In this document: positions 7,595 to 15,193 of the stretch, piece by piece
Numbering within the stretch: the stretch's first letter is position 1
Layout of the letters: every line of letters starts with the position of its first letter
Source of the DNA: Desulfovibrio sp. Dsv1
GTDB taxonomy: Bacteria; Desulfobacterota; Desulfovibrionia; Desulfovibrionales; Desulfovibrionaceae
Direction of reading: 5' to 3'
NCBI GenBank assembly: GCA_000403945.1
Contig: APFI01000286.1
Location: forward strand, 1-22,174
Length of the DNA stretch: 22,174 nucleotides
Made by a program: the position numbers and the translations under genes
The notes under the pieces: model-generated
The model's database searches: none
What the model saw: the letters and a program-made list of their open reading frames with translations, nothing else
What the model was told of the DNA's origin: nothing

Positions 7595-8892
7595 CTCAGC
7601 TCCTGAGCCTTACGTACATCCTGCAAGTGTTCGCAGACGTACTCCCTGTTGACGACGATCTGCGCGCCGGGCATGTCCGGCGCGTCAAAGGAAATGTCGG
7701 CCAAAATCTTTTCCATGATGGTGTACAGACGGCGCGCACCTATGTTTTCCGTGCGGGAATTGGTGTCCTCGGCAAAAGCCGCCACTTCCTCCAGCCCGTC
7801 CCTGGTGAAGCGCAGGCGGATCTGCTCCGTGCCCAGCAGGGCTTCATACTGTTTGGTCAGGGCATTGTCCGGCTCTGTGAGGATGCGCAGGAATTCCTCC
7901 TTGCCCAAAGGCTGCAATTCCACCCGCAGGGGAAATCGCCCCTGCAATTCTGGAATCATATCCGCAGGCTTGCTGAAGTGGAACGCGCCCGCGGCGATAA
8001 ACAGGATATGGTCCGTGCGGACCATGCCGTACTTGGTATTCACCGAGCTGCCTTCCACAATGGGCAGCAGGTCGCGCTGCACGCCTTCGCGGGAAATGTC
8101 CGAGGTGCGGTTCTGCGAACAGCTGGCGATCTTGTCGATCTCGTCAATAAAGATGATGCCGCTCTGCTCCACCCGCTCCTTGGCCCGCTCGGCCAGAGCC
8201 TCCTGATCCACCAGCTTGCCCGATTCCTCCTGCACCAGCACATTGAAGGCGTCGCGGATTTTCATCTTGCGGCGGCTGCGGCGCGGTGGGAAAGCCTTGC
8301 TGAACATGTCCTTGACCTGGCCGCCCATCTGCTCCATGCCGGGGATGGCAAAAATGTCGATCCCCTGTCCGCCCTTTTCGGTCACTTCCATTTCCACTTC
8401 CCGCGAGTCAAGAAAACCCAGGCGGAACTGCTGAAGCAGCTTTTCACGCGTGGAGTTGCGCTCTTCCTGACCAAAGGAATTGGGCAGCAACAAATCCATC
8501 AGGCGCAACTCGGCTGCGGCCTCGGCGGCTTTGCACACACGGGCGTTTTCCTCCTCCCGCACGAGATTGATACCGATTTCCATAAGGTCGCGCACCATGG
8601 ATTCCACATCGCGGCCCACATAGCCTACCTCTGTGAACTTGGTTGCCTCCACCTTGGTGAAGGGCGCGCCGGACAGTTTGGCCAGACGGCGGGCAATTTC
8701 AGTTTTTCCCACGCCGGTAGGACCCATCATAATGATGTTCTTGGGGGCCACTTCGTCGCGCAGTTCCGGTGAAAGGTGTTGCCGCCGCCAGCGGTTGCGC
8801 ACGGCCACGGCCACCATGCGCTTGGCCTGTTCCTGGCCCACCACGAATTTGTCCAGTTCCGTCACTATCTCACGGGGTGTCAAGGCGCTCAT
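7579..8892 (-). CDS. hslU: HslU ATPase subunit of the HslUV protease
   Basis: AAA+ unfoldase that threads substrates into the HslV peptidase in the cytoplasm. The 437 residues compare with 443 in E. coli. Visible parts are the N-terminal family start (PREIVTELDKFVVGQ), Walker A GPTGVGKT (57-64), the pore motif GYVGRD (90-95), an inserted I domain (about 105-225), Walker B IIFIDEID (246-253), sensor-1/box VII residues in FIAAGAFHFSKPADMIPELQ, and the C-terminal LSQYIL, which in known HslU inserts into HslV. The ATG at 8892 has AGGAG 7 bases upstream; the frame is open well beyond it but lacks family similarity there. hslV is not adjacent: upstream lies a divergent small membrane gene. The TAG stop is followed in the same frame by 54 more sense codons. 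Confidence 0.96.
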   Translation of the reverse strand: MSALTPREIVTELDKFVVGQEQAKRMVAVAVRNRWRRQHLSPELRDEVAPKNIIMMGPTGVGKTEIARRLAKLSGAPFTKVEATKFTEVGYVGRDVESMVRDLMEIGINLVREEENARVCKAAEAAAELRLMDLLLPNSFGQEERNSTREKLLQQFRLGFLDSREVEMEVTEKGGQGIDIFAIPGMEQMGGQVKDMFSKAFPPRRSRRKMKIRDAFNVLVQEESGKLVDQEALAERAKERVEQSGIIFIDEIDKIASCSQNRTSDISREGVQRDLLPIVEGSSVNTKYGMVRTDHILFIAAGAFHFSKPADMIPELQGRFPLRVELQPLGKEEFLRILTEPDNALTKQYEALLGTEQIRLRFTRDGLEEVAAFAEDTNSRTENIGARRLYTIMEKILADISFDAPDMPGAQIVVNREYVCEHLQDVRKAQELSQYIL

Positions 8893-8928
8893 CAAGTGCT
8901 CCTGCTGATTAAGGATGCGTATCGCCAA

Positions 8929-8958
8929 GATATAGGCATTGCCAGCGATCTGGCAATG
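8929..8958 (-). promoter_or_regulatory. hslU promoter overlapped by an inverted repeat
   Basis: On the minus strand TTGCCA (8956-8951) and TATATC (8934-8929) are 16 bases apart, a plausible sigma-70 promoter giving a leader of roughly 30 bases before hslU. A perfect 9-bp inverted repeat, CATTGCCAG-CGAT-CTGGCAATG (8937-8958), covers the whole -35 box and most of the spacer, as a repressor operator would. It is unrelated to CIRCE (TTAGCACTC-N9-GAGTGCTAA). It could also act on the divergent gene at 9008. Confidence 0.5.
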
Positions 8959-9007
8959 GCGCGGCAGCCGATTTGCCCGGACAAAAATTTGCGCATAAGC
9001 TGCCGCA

Positions 9008-9301
9008 ATGGATACCAGCCTCATCACGCGTGCTATGCGCATCATTCGGGACGGGGAAGAGGCAAGCCGGGCCGCAACGATTTTTCTGGCCGATCCTCTG
9101 CCGCTCTGGCTCTTCCCCGCGTTTTTTCTGGGCGGCCTGCTATTGCAGGCGGCGGCGCTTTTTCTGCATCGCCGCCTGTGGCTGGCGGCGGGCACCGGTT
9201 TTGTACTGGCCGCGGCCGCAATGGACAGGGACATCACCCTGGCTGTGGGGCAGACGCTGGCCTTCATCGGACTGTTATTGTGCGACAGGCGAAAATCCTG
9301 A
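9008..9301 (+). CDS. Small hypothetical membrane protein (97 aa)
   Basis: I do not recognise the family. The protein starts with a short amphipathic stretch (MDTSLITRAMRIIRDGEEAS), then hydrophobic segments at about 31-53, 57-72 and 76-92 with a basic tail (DRRKS), so two or three membrane helices are likely. The ATG has no clear ribosome site. The gene is divergent from hslU across 115 bases and ends 24 bases before a perfect bidirectional terminator, which supports its being a real transcription unit. Its frame has the GC-rich third positions of its neighbours. The function is unknown. Confidence 0.65.
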   Translation: MDTSLITRAMRIIRDGEEASRAATIFLADPLPLWLFPAFFLGGLLLQAAALFLHRRLWLAAGTGFVLAAAAMDRDITLAVGQTLAFIGLLLCDRRKS

Positions 9302-9324
9302 CGCCTTGCCCCGCATCCCGCGCC

Positions 9325-9367
9325 AGAACGCAAAAACCCCGGCATAATGCCGGGGTTTTTGCGTTCT
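9325..9367. terminator. Perfect bidirectional terminator
   Basis: AGAACGCAAAAACCCCGGCA and its exact complement flank a TAA loop: 20-bp arms with no mismatch. The GC core (CCCCGGCA/TGCCGGGG) is flanked by A5 and T5 tracts, so it terminates in both directions, serving the 97-aa gene (+) and ppaC (-), whose stop codon lies 13 bases away. Confidence 0.92.
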
Positions 9368-9379
9368 CAACAGATCGGC

Positions 9380-10297
9380 TTACTTGAAGGCTTTTTCAAA
9401 ATTGGGCACAACCTGCTTTTTACGGCTCATGACGCCCGGCAGCCACACGGAGCTGCCTTCGGACTTCACGCCAAAGGCTTTTTCCACCACGCTGGGATCG
9501 TCGGAAACGATCAGCATTTCCGAGCCTTCCTTCATGATGTCCGTGAGCAGCAGGAACACGCTGTGACGTCCTTCTCCCTTCACCTTGGCGATTTCATCCT
9601 GCAGACCGGCCTTGACCTTGTCCAGAATGGAGAGGTCCACCACTTCCAGCTGGCCGATGCCCACCTTGTTGCCGTTCATGTCAAAATCTTTGTAGTCGCG
9701 GAAGACCAGATCGTGCATGGAGGTGCCTTCCACAGCGCTCTTGACCTTGAACATTTCCATGCCCAGAGCCGTCACGTCGCTCACACCGGCGATTTTCGCC
9801 AAGGCTTCCACGGCTTTTCTGTCGGCTTCGGTACAGGTCGGGGATTTGAAAATGACCGTGTCGGAAAGAATGGCGCAGAGCATGCCTCCAGCGATGTTTT
9901 TGGGAATCTCCACGCCGTAGAAGTCATACATGTTCTTGAGCACGGTGCCGGTGCAGCCCACGGGCCAGATCCAAGCTTCCAGCGGGGCGGAGGTGGTCAC
10001 GTCGCCCAACTTGTGGTGGTCAACAATACCCAGCACTGTGGCGGAATCCATGCCCTGAGGGGCCTGAGCCAGATCGGAGTAGTCCACCAGATATAGGTTC
10101 TTCCCGGCCACGTCGCTGACGACCTGGGGAGCGCTGAGACCGAATTTTTTCAGCACGAATTCGGTTTCAGGAGTCGGCGCGCCCTGAGCGGCCGGGGTGA
10201 CGTCAAAGCCGCGTTTGCTGTACAGATCAGCGGCGGCGATGGCGGCAACGATGCTGTCGGTATCGGGATTCATGTGACCAAGAACTAATGCGGACAT
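9380..10297 (-). CDS. ppaC: Manganese-dependent inorganic pyrophosphatase (family II)
   Basis: Hydrolyses pyrophosphate to phosphate in the cytoplasm. In sulfate reducers this pulls ATP sulfurylase forward during sulfate activation. The 305-residue protein has the DHH-family metal ligands: GHMNPDTDS (His8, Asp12, Asp14), Asp72 in VDYSD, the DHHKLGD motif (93-99) and Asp146 in LSDT. The C-terminal DHHA2 domain ends with the substrate-binding SRKKQVVP (291-298). There are no CBS domains, so it is the short, unregulated form. The ATG at 10297 has GGAGGAGA about 7 bases upstream and gives the standard N-terminus. It stands alone, 187 bases below xerC, with its own strong terminator. A weak promoter (TTGGCA-17-TAAAGG) may lie near 10367-10395. 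Confidence 0.97.
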   Translation of the reverse strand: MSALVLGHMNPDTDSIVAAIAAADLYSKRGFDVTPAAQGAPTPETEFVLKKFGLSAPQVVSDVAGKNLYLVDYSDLAQAPQGMDSATVLGIVDHHKLGDVTTSAPLEAWIWPVGCTGTVLKNMYDFYGVEIPKNIAGGMLCAILSDTVIFKSPTCTEADRKAVEALAKIAGVSDVTALGMEMFKVKSAVEGTSMHDLVFRDYKDFDMNGNKVGIGQLEVVDLSILDKVKAGLQDEIAKVKGEGRHSVFLLLTDIMKEGSEMLIVSDDPSVVEKAFGVKSEGSSVWLPGVMSRKKQVVPNFEKAFK

Positions 10298-10484
10298 GAC
10301 AGTCTCTCCTCCGGTAGGTTCTTTGTTATGATGCGGCCCCAGATGCACCGCTTTGTACCCTTTAGCACAAAGTCCGGGCCATGCCAAGGTCCTTACCGTA
10401 AATTTCCCGGCTCTGCCAGGGTGAAAAGCCGGACTGAGAGCGGAATCGCCTGAAAAAATATGGAAAAAATATTCCGTGATTTTT

Positions 10485-11516
10485 TTACTTTTTCCCGGAA
10501 CGCGGATGGGCATGATCGTAGGCGCGGATCAGATGCTCCAGACTGACTTGGGTATAACGCTGTGTGGTGGTCAGCCTCTGGTGGCCCAGCAATTCCTGTA
10601 CGCTGCGCAGGTCCGCGCCTGCGGCCAGCAAGTGAGTGGCAAAGGAGTGGCGCAGACTGTGCGGCGACACAGTAAAATCCAGACCGGACCGGCGACAGAG
10701 ACTGGCGATAATCCGGGCCGCCTCGCGCCGGTTCAGCCTCGCGCCGCGCGCGCCCACAAAAAGCGCTTCCTCTCCGGGCGAGGCCATATAGGGACGCTCA
10801 CACAGCCAGGCGGACAAGGCAGCACAGGAGGTGTCGGATAGCGGAGCCAGACGTTCGCGCGAACCTTTGCCCATGACCCGCAACACACGGGAATTCACTT
10901 GCACGTCATCCAGATCCAGTCCCAGGGCTTCGGAAATGCGCAGCCCCGAACCGTACAGCAGTTCGGCCATGGCCAGATCCCGGCAGAGCAGACGCGCGGC
11001 GTGGGCATCGGACGGCGGCGCGGCTTTGGGCGCGTCCAGCAGGGCAAAGGTTTCATCCACATTGAGGGCGCGCGGGTAGTGTTTTTCCTGGCGTGGATTG
11101 CGCACCTGCGCCGCCACGTTTTCGCTGACCTTACCGCTGCGCAACAGAAAACGGAAAAAAGAGCGCACGGCGGCCAGCTTGCGGGCCATGGAGCTTTTCG
11201 CCTCACCCCGGCGGAAGAGCCATGCCAGAAAGGCTTGAATATGCCTGCGGTTCACCTCGCGCGGCCGGGCCAGATCAACGCCCTGCTCACGCAAAAAGGC
11301 GGCCAGTTGGGCCAGATCCGTGCCATAAGCCTTTTGCGTGGCTTCCGAGGCTCCTTTCTGCACCGCCAGCCAGACCAGAAAAGCGCCGATCAGCAGTCCG
11401 GCCCTATCCTCTTTACCCGCGTTACTTATGTTGATCGCACCGCTTGCGACACACGCCATGTCCGGATGTTCCGTTTTTTCCGCTTTGGACGCCTTCCCTC
11501 CCCTGCCGCCGATCAT
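10485..11516 (-). CDS. xerC: Tyrosine recombinase XerC/XerD type
   Basis: Site-specific recombinase, probably resolving chromosome dimers at dif. The 343-residue protein has an N-terminal SAM-like core-binding domain (about 40-130) and a catalytic domain with the full residue set: Arg193 (GSGLRISEALGL), Lys217 (VMGKGSRER), His286 and Arg289 (SPHSLRHSFATHLL), His312 (LLGHQ) and Tyr321 (RYTQV). It is about 40 residues longer than typical XerC; the extra N-terminal part (MIGGRGGKASKAEKTEHPDM) is basic and unstructured. The ATG at 11516 overlaps the dprA stop as ATGA, which supports this start and coupled translation. XerC and XerD cannot be separated from sequence alone. No phage or integron context is seen, so a housekeeping role is favoured. 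Confidence 0.9.
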   Translation of the reverse strand: MIGGRGGKASKAEKTEHPDMACVASGAINISNAGKEDRAGLLIGAFLVWLAVQKGASEATQKAYGTDLAQLAAFLREQGVDLARPREVNRRHIQAFLAWLFRRGEAKSSMARKLAAVRSFFRFLLRSGKVSENVAAQVRNPRQEKHYPRALNVDETFALLDAPKAAPPSDAHAARLLCRDLAMAELLYGSGLRISEALGLDLDDVQVNSRVLRVMGKGSRERLAPLSDTSCAALSAWLCERPYMASPGEEALFVGARGARLNRREAARIIASLCRRSGLDFTVSPHSLRHSFATHLLAAGADLRSVQELLGHQRLTTTQRYTQVSLEHLIRAYDHAHPRSGKK

Positions 11517-12778
11517 GCCGGGACCTCATACCGCGCGCCGGGCAGACGCCTGACCTGCGCCAGCAGTTCAAGGCCGATGAGCAGTGCGTTGAGCTCATGC
11601 ACCGGCATATTCAGTGCGGACGCCAGGGCGTCGGCCTGCATGGGACCCTGCGCGCGCAGGCAATGCAACAATCGCGCCCGGCGATCAGTCGGGGCCAGGG
11701 ATTCAGCTTCGGCGCACACGCGTTCAGAGAAAGTTTTTGTCTGTTCCACTCGCTCTTCCCGCGCCGTTGGCACAGGCAGATTCAAGGCCTTTTCCGCCTC
11801 GGGCAGACTGGCCTCGCTGATGCCGAAAGGCCGTAACTGGTCGGACAGATCGCGCAGCACATCCTCGGCGCTGAACACGGGACGCGCGCCCTGGCGCACC
11901 AGTTCCTGACAGCCCAGATAATGGGAATCCAGGGCCGGGCCGGGCACGGCGTAGACGTCACGATTCTGCTCTACGGCCAGACGGGCGGTGATCAGACTGC
12001 CCGAACGACTGGTCGCCTCCGCCACAAGGACGCCCAAGGCAAGGCCGCTGATGATCCGGTTGCGGATGGGGAAATGTTCGGCCAGCGGCGGCGCGCCGGG
12101 CGGAAATTCCGAAAGCAGCAGGCCCCGCTCCCCCATAGCCTGAAAAAGCTTTCCGCCGGAACGGGGGTAAATCTGGTTAATGCCTGTGCCCAGAACGCCG
12201 ATGCTGCGTCCCACACGGGCCAGCGCGGCCTCGTGCACCACACTGTCGATGCCCCGGGCCATGCCGGAAACAACGGCAATGCCGCAGGCCGCGAGGCAGC
12301 GCGCCATATAGGCAGCCACAGCCAACCCCTGGTTCGTGGGCCGGCGCGATCCCACAATGGCGAAGGCGGGCGAATGCAGCAGGGAAAAATCTCCCCGACA
12401 ATACAGCAGCACGGGAGCGTCTGACAGTTCGCGCAGGCGTTGGGGATAGCAAGGGCTTGTCCAGAGCAGGATGCCCGCATTCAGATGGCGGGCCTGATCC
12501 CATTCCGTCCGCGCGTTGACCCGCCAGGAACCGGTGGCTATTTCCGCAGTCTGCCGCCGGTTCAAACCGGCCTCGGCCCAGCGCTGCTTAGCCTGCAAGG
12601 TCTGATAGGCGGAACCGAAGGCACGCAACAGGCGCGCGCAGGAGCGCGCTCCCAGCCCGCGGCAGTGCCGCAGGGCCAGAGCGGCCCAGTATTCCGTGCG
12701 AGCGGCCTCATCCATGTCCGCCCATGTGGGGACGCCCACTTCCGGCGCGGATGAAACAATGTTCGCTCCGGCGGGCAT
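11513..12778 (-). CDS. dprA: DNA-processing protein DprA (Smf)
   Basis: Binds incoming single-stranded DNA and loads RecA during natural transformation; it is also widespread in bacteria not known to be competent. From the ATG at 12778 (AGGGG 5 bases upstream) the protein has 421 residues. An earlier in-frame ATG at 12796, 4 bases after the ybgF stop, is an alternative. The N-terminal part is HhH/SAM-like (about 30-80). The Rossmann-type DprA core carries VGSRRPT (142-148), SGMARGIDS (171-179), GTGINQIYP, FPPG and RNRIISGLALGVLVAEA (from 239). The C-terminal winged-helix DML1-like domain is at about 365-421. It sits between ybgF and xerC in one tight operon. No other competence gene is in the window. 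Confidence 0.94.
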   Translation of the reverse strand: MPAGANIVSSAPEVGVPTWADMDEAARTEYWAALALRHCRGLGARSCARLLRAFGSAYQTLQAKQRWAEAGLNRRQTAEIATGSWRVNARTEWDQARHLNAGILLWTSPCYPQRLRELSDAPVLLYCRGDFSLLHSPAFAIVGSRRPTNQGLAVAAYMARCLAACGIAVVSGMARGIDSVVHEAALARVGRSIGVLGTGINQIYPRSGGKLFQAMGERGLLLSEFPPGAPPLAEHFPIRNRIISGLALGVLVAEATSRSGSLITARLAVEQNRDVYAVPGPALDSHYLGCQELVRQGARPVFSAEDVLRDLSDQLRPFGISEASLPEAEKALNLPVPTAREERVEQTKTFSERVCAEAESLAPTDRRARLLHCLRAQGPMQADALASALNMPVHELNALLIGLELLAQVRRLPGARYEVPA

Positions 12779-12800
12779 GTTTTCCCCTGTCCGCATGGTC

Positions 12801-14039
12801 TCAGCGGGCCAGTCCCCGCGAACGGGCCAGACGCGCCGCCTCGGAATTGGGGAAACCGGCCAGCAAGGCCTTGTATTTCTCGGCTGCGCCCGGCTTGTCG
12901 CCCAGACGGTTCAGGCTCATCCCGGCCTTAAGCAGGGCGTCGGCATTCTTATGATGGCGCGGATAGGAGGCGTTGACAGCCTGGAATTGCGCCAGAGCTT
13001 CCTTGTAGTTGCCCTGGGCGTAGAAACATTCGCCGATCCAGTATTCGGCGTTGGCCGCGTAACGGCCCTGCGGATACTGCTGCAAAAACTCTCGGAAGCG
13101 GCTGATTCCCTCCGCCGAACGGCCTGAAAGCGCCGCCTTGAGGGCCGCCTTGTACGCGGCATCCTCTCCCTTGGCTACCACAATGGGCCTGGAAGGGGCG
13201 GCGGGCTGATTTTGTGTTACTGCCGGAGCAGGCGCGGCATTTGCCGACGGCGTAGCTGAAGCGGCTAGGGGTGTGGGAGCGCCCACAGGCGGCAAGTCAG
13301 GGTGTTCCGGCGGCAAGGCCAATCCGGAAGGAGGTAGCGCGGGCACCGGCACGGATGCGGCGCCGGACGGAGTAGATTCAACAACGCCCTTACCGCCGGA
13401 AGACATCGCTGGAACGGGGTTAGCCGCCGGGGCGGCCGGAACTTCGGTGGGCGGCAAGGCCAGACTGCCCGTGGCGGGAGCGGCGGCCGTCAACTGGCCG
13501 GAAGGTCCGGCCACGGTTTCTGGACGCCCCACCTGACCGGAGGGACCAGCGGATTTTACCTTGCTTTTTCCCGCCTTTGAAGCGGGCGTGGCGGCGGGAA
13601 AAGACGCGGGCGGCGCGGCGGGATCAATCATTTTGGCCGAAACCCCAGCCGGAGTGCCCTGTGCGGCGGGCAGCATTTTCTCGCCGCCCCGGCCGTTGCC
13701 CGGCGCAACTGCGGGTTGCGCCGAAGTCGAAGGAACCGGCTGATTCGCACTCTGATCCGCCGTCGGCGCTGGCCGCGGAGGAATGATGGGCACAACGGTC
13801 ATGCTGGTTTTATGGCCATTGCGGGTGCGTACTTCATAGACGCGGTTGTTGAGCAGCGCCACCTGGCTGTTCAGCGCGGTCACGCTGTTTTCCAGATTGC
13901 GCAGACGCTGGTCCGTTTCGCGCAAAACCCGCTGATTTGTCTCGCCGGCAGCTTCCACCTTCCGCATCTGTCCGGTGGACGCGCAGCCGCCGACCGCCAG
14001 AACAAGGCAGGCCGCCGGAATCACAAAAACTTTTTTCAT
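12801..14039 (-). CDS. ybgF: Tol-Pal system lipoprotein YbgF/CpoB-like
   Basis: Probably coordinates Tol-Pal with peptidoglycan synthesis at the division site. The 412-residue protein begins with a lipoprotein signal (AVGGC, Cys19 lipidated; Ala at +2 predicts the outer membrane). A coiled coil at about 24-70 (ETDQRLRNLENSVTALNSQV) would trimerise. A very long Pro/Ala/Gly linker covers about 80-290, and a C-terminal TPR domain about 292-412 (AEYWIGECFYAQGNYKEALAQ). E. coli CpoB is about 263 residues, so the linker is the main difference. The start has AAGGAG 6 bases upstream. It heads the ybgF-dprA-xerC operon; no tol or pal gene is adjacent. Calling it CpoB rests on the domain order. Confidence 0.85.
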   Translation of the reverse strand: MKKVFVIPAACLVLAVGGCASTGQMRKVEAAGETNQRVLRETDQRLRNLENSVTALNSQVALLNNRVYEVRTRNGHKTSMTVVPIIPPRPAPTADQSANQPVPSTSAQPAVAPGNGRGGEKMLPAAQGTPAGVSAKMIDPAAPPASFPAATPASKAGKSKVKSAGPSGQVGRPETVAGPSGQLTAAAPATGSLALPPTEVPAAPAANPVPAMSSGGKGVVESTPSGAASVPVPALPPSGLALPPEHPDLPPVGAPTPLAASATPSANAAPAPAVTQNQPAAPSRPIVVAKGEDAAYKAALKAALSGRSAEGISRFREFLQQYPQGRYAANAEYWIGECFYAQGNYKEALAQFQAVNASYPRHHKNADALLKAGMSLNRLGDKPGAAEKYKALLAGFPNSEAARLARSRGLAR

Positions 14040-14102
14040 GCCGTTCTCCTTAAGCCGCTTTATATTTCAAGAAGTCTTGCGGCTGCCGCGTTTTTCAGGC
14101 AA

Positions 14103-14149
14103 GTACAGGCCTGTACAACGCCCGGTGAGCATAGCGCATGCTCCCCGGG
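14103..14149. promoter_or_regulatory. Palindrome and hairpin in a divergent intergenic region
   Basis: GTACAGGCCTGTAC (14103-14116) is a perfect 14-bp palindrome. Directly after it, 14121-14149 can fold as CCCGG + GAGCAT / ATGCTC + CCGGG with one mismatch and an AGCGC loop. No T-run follows, so it is not a typical terminator. A further repeat, CAAGA-AG-TCTTG, is at 14068-14079. All lie between ybgF (-) and the leader ORF (+), where control of either unit would be expected. Confidence 0.45.
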
Positions 14150-14174
14150 CAGCGCAAGATTGCAAGGAGTCAGC

Positions 14175-14225
14175 ATGAACACGCCCGATCCGGCCCTTTC
14201 TCAGACACAAGGCGGCGCGCTATGA
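14175..14225 (+). CDS. Probable 16-codon leader ORF
   Basis: ATG at 14175 has a strong ribosome site (AAGGAG, 6 bases upstream) and encodes MNTPDPALSQTQGGAL. Its TGA overlaps the ATG of the membrane-protein gene as ATGA. The downstream gene's own ribosome site is weak (AAGG, 9 bases away), so ribosomes finishing this ORF probably re-initiate there. The peptide has no signal sequence and no run of one amino acid. Either it is a translation-coupling leader, or the ORF is a relic of a longer upstream gene. Confidence 0.5.
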   Translation: MNTPDPALSQTQGGAL

Positions 14226-15166
14226 ACGCCATCCATGAAATCCTGCTCGCCAATCCGCTGTTGCGGACGGGTCTTGATATCATCAGCGTGACTATCCCGC
14301 TGGCCGCGTTGCTGGCCTTCGCCGGCATGGGTTTCATTTCCGGAACGGCCCGCGTCCTCTCCCTCACGCGTCGGCGTTCCTCATACGACAAGTGCGCCCG
14401 CCAGCTTGCCCTGCTCGGCCTGATTCTGGGCTGGCTGTTGCTGATCGGCGGCCGGGTCTGGATTTTTTTTACCCAGGCCGGCTGCACACCTGACTCCCTG
14501 CCCAGTTTTCTGGTGGAAATGGGCTGGATCCTGCTGAGTCTGGCCGTACTGATCAGCAGCCTGTATTACATGCTCTGGAAAGCCTTGGGGAATATGCCCG
14601 TCCTGCACGTTACCCTAGGCATGCTCAGCGGCGTGCAAGGCTGCGTGGCCGTTGTGGCCACACTGGCCGCCGCGCGTTTTCTCGCCGCCTTCGCCCGTCC
14701 CGACGCGGCCGCCATGACGTTTGCCGATATCTTTCCCGCCGCTTGGAGCGCGCCGCTCTGGAGCGCCCTCTGCTACACCCTGCCGCTAATCCTGGCCATG
14801 CCCGCCGCGTTCGGCGCGCTCTGGCTGCCCCTGCGGCGCAAGCGCGACGATTTCGGCCGGGATCATTACAACGCCATGATCCCCTGGTGCGCGGGCTGGG
14901 CCCGCAACGCCTGGTGCCTGCTCTGGCTGCTGCTGCTCGTTTCCAGCGGCCTGCGGATCTGGCTGCACTGGCAGGGTGGAGTTTTCAGCGCGCGGGACGC
15001 CATTGTCGAAAGCTCACGCCTGCTGCTCTGGCTGGTTCCCGTGCCGCTCTGGAGCATGGTGCGCCGCAGCGCCATCGCCCTGCGCCACAAGCTGACCCTG
15101 CTGGCCGCGCTGCTCATCGCCGTGGGTTTCATGCTGCCCTACTATCTGGAGGCCACGAGCATGTAG
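14222..15166 (+). CDS. Unknown polytopic membrane protein (8 predicted helices)
   Basis: I do not recognise the family. The 314-residue protein is almost entirely membrane-embedded, with hydrophobic segments at about 18-40, 62-83, 98-119, 128-157, 178-203, 228-249, 264-281 and 290-308. Between helices 1 and 2 lies a basic, probably cytoplasmic loop (TRRRSSYDKCARQ), and between helices 5 and 6 another (RRKRDDFGRDHYNAMIPW). His129, His215, His249 and His289 could be considered as heme or metal ligands, but no known motif is formed. Topology and size are reminiscent of respiratory-type membrane subunits; that is only an impression. It is translated behind the 16-codon leader and converges on a glycosyltransferase gene with a 27-base gap. 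Confidence 0.8.
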   Translation: MNAIHEILLANPLLRTGLDIISVTIPLAALLAFAGMGFISGTARVLSLTRRRSSYDKCARQLALLGLILGWLLLIGGRVWIFFTQAGCTPDSLPSFLVEMGWILLSLAVLISSLYYMLWKALGNMPVLHVTLGMLSGVQGCVAVVATLAAARFLAAFARPDAAAMTFADIFPAAWSAPLWSALCYTLPLILAMPAAFGALWLPLRRKRDDFGRDHYNAMIPWCAGWARNAWCLLWLLLLVSSGLRIWLHWQGGVFSARDAIVESSRLLLWLVPVPLWSMVRRSAIALRHKLTLLAALLIAVGFMLPYYLEATSM

Positions 15167-15193
15167 GGGCGGCCGTCCCACGCTCTGCCGGAA

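Noticed and set aside
10367..10395. Promoter (TTGGCA-17-TAAAGG) or sigma-54 site for ppaC
   Set aside because: The -10 matches poorly, and the GG/GC spacing required for sigma-54 is wrong. It is kept only as a remark under ppaC.
10438..10484. AT-rich hairpin after xerC as an intrinsic terminator
   Set aside because: Only a 4-bp GGAA/TTCC stem with a T-rich loop can form. It is too weak to call, though the AT-rich stretch may aid termination.
13273..13743. Plus-strand Gly/Ala-rich frames opposite the ybgF linker
   Set aside because: They mirror the low-complexity Pro/Ala linker of the lipoprotein and have no ribosome sites.
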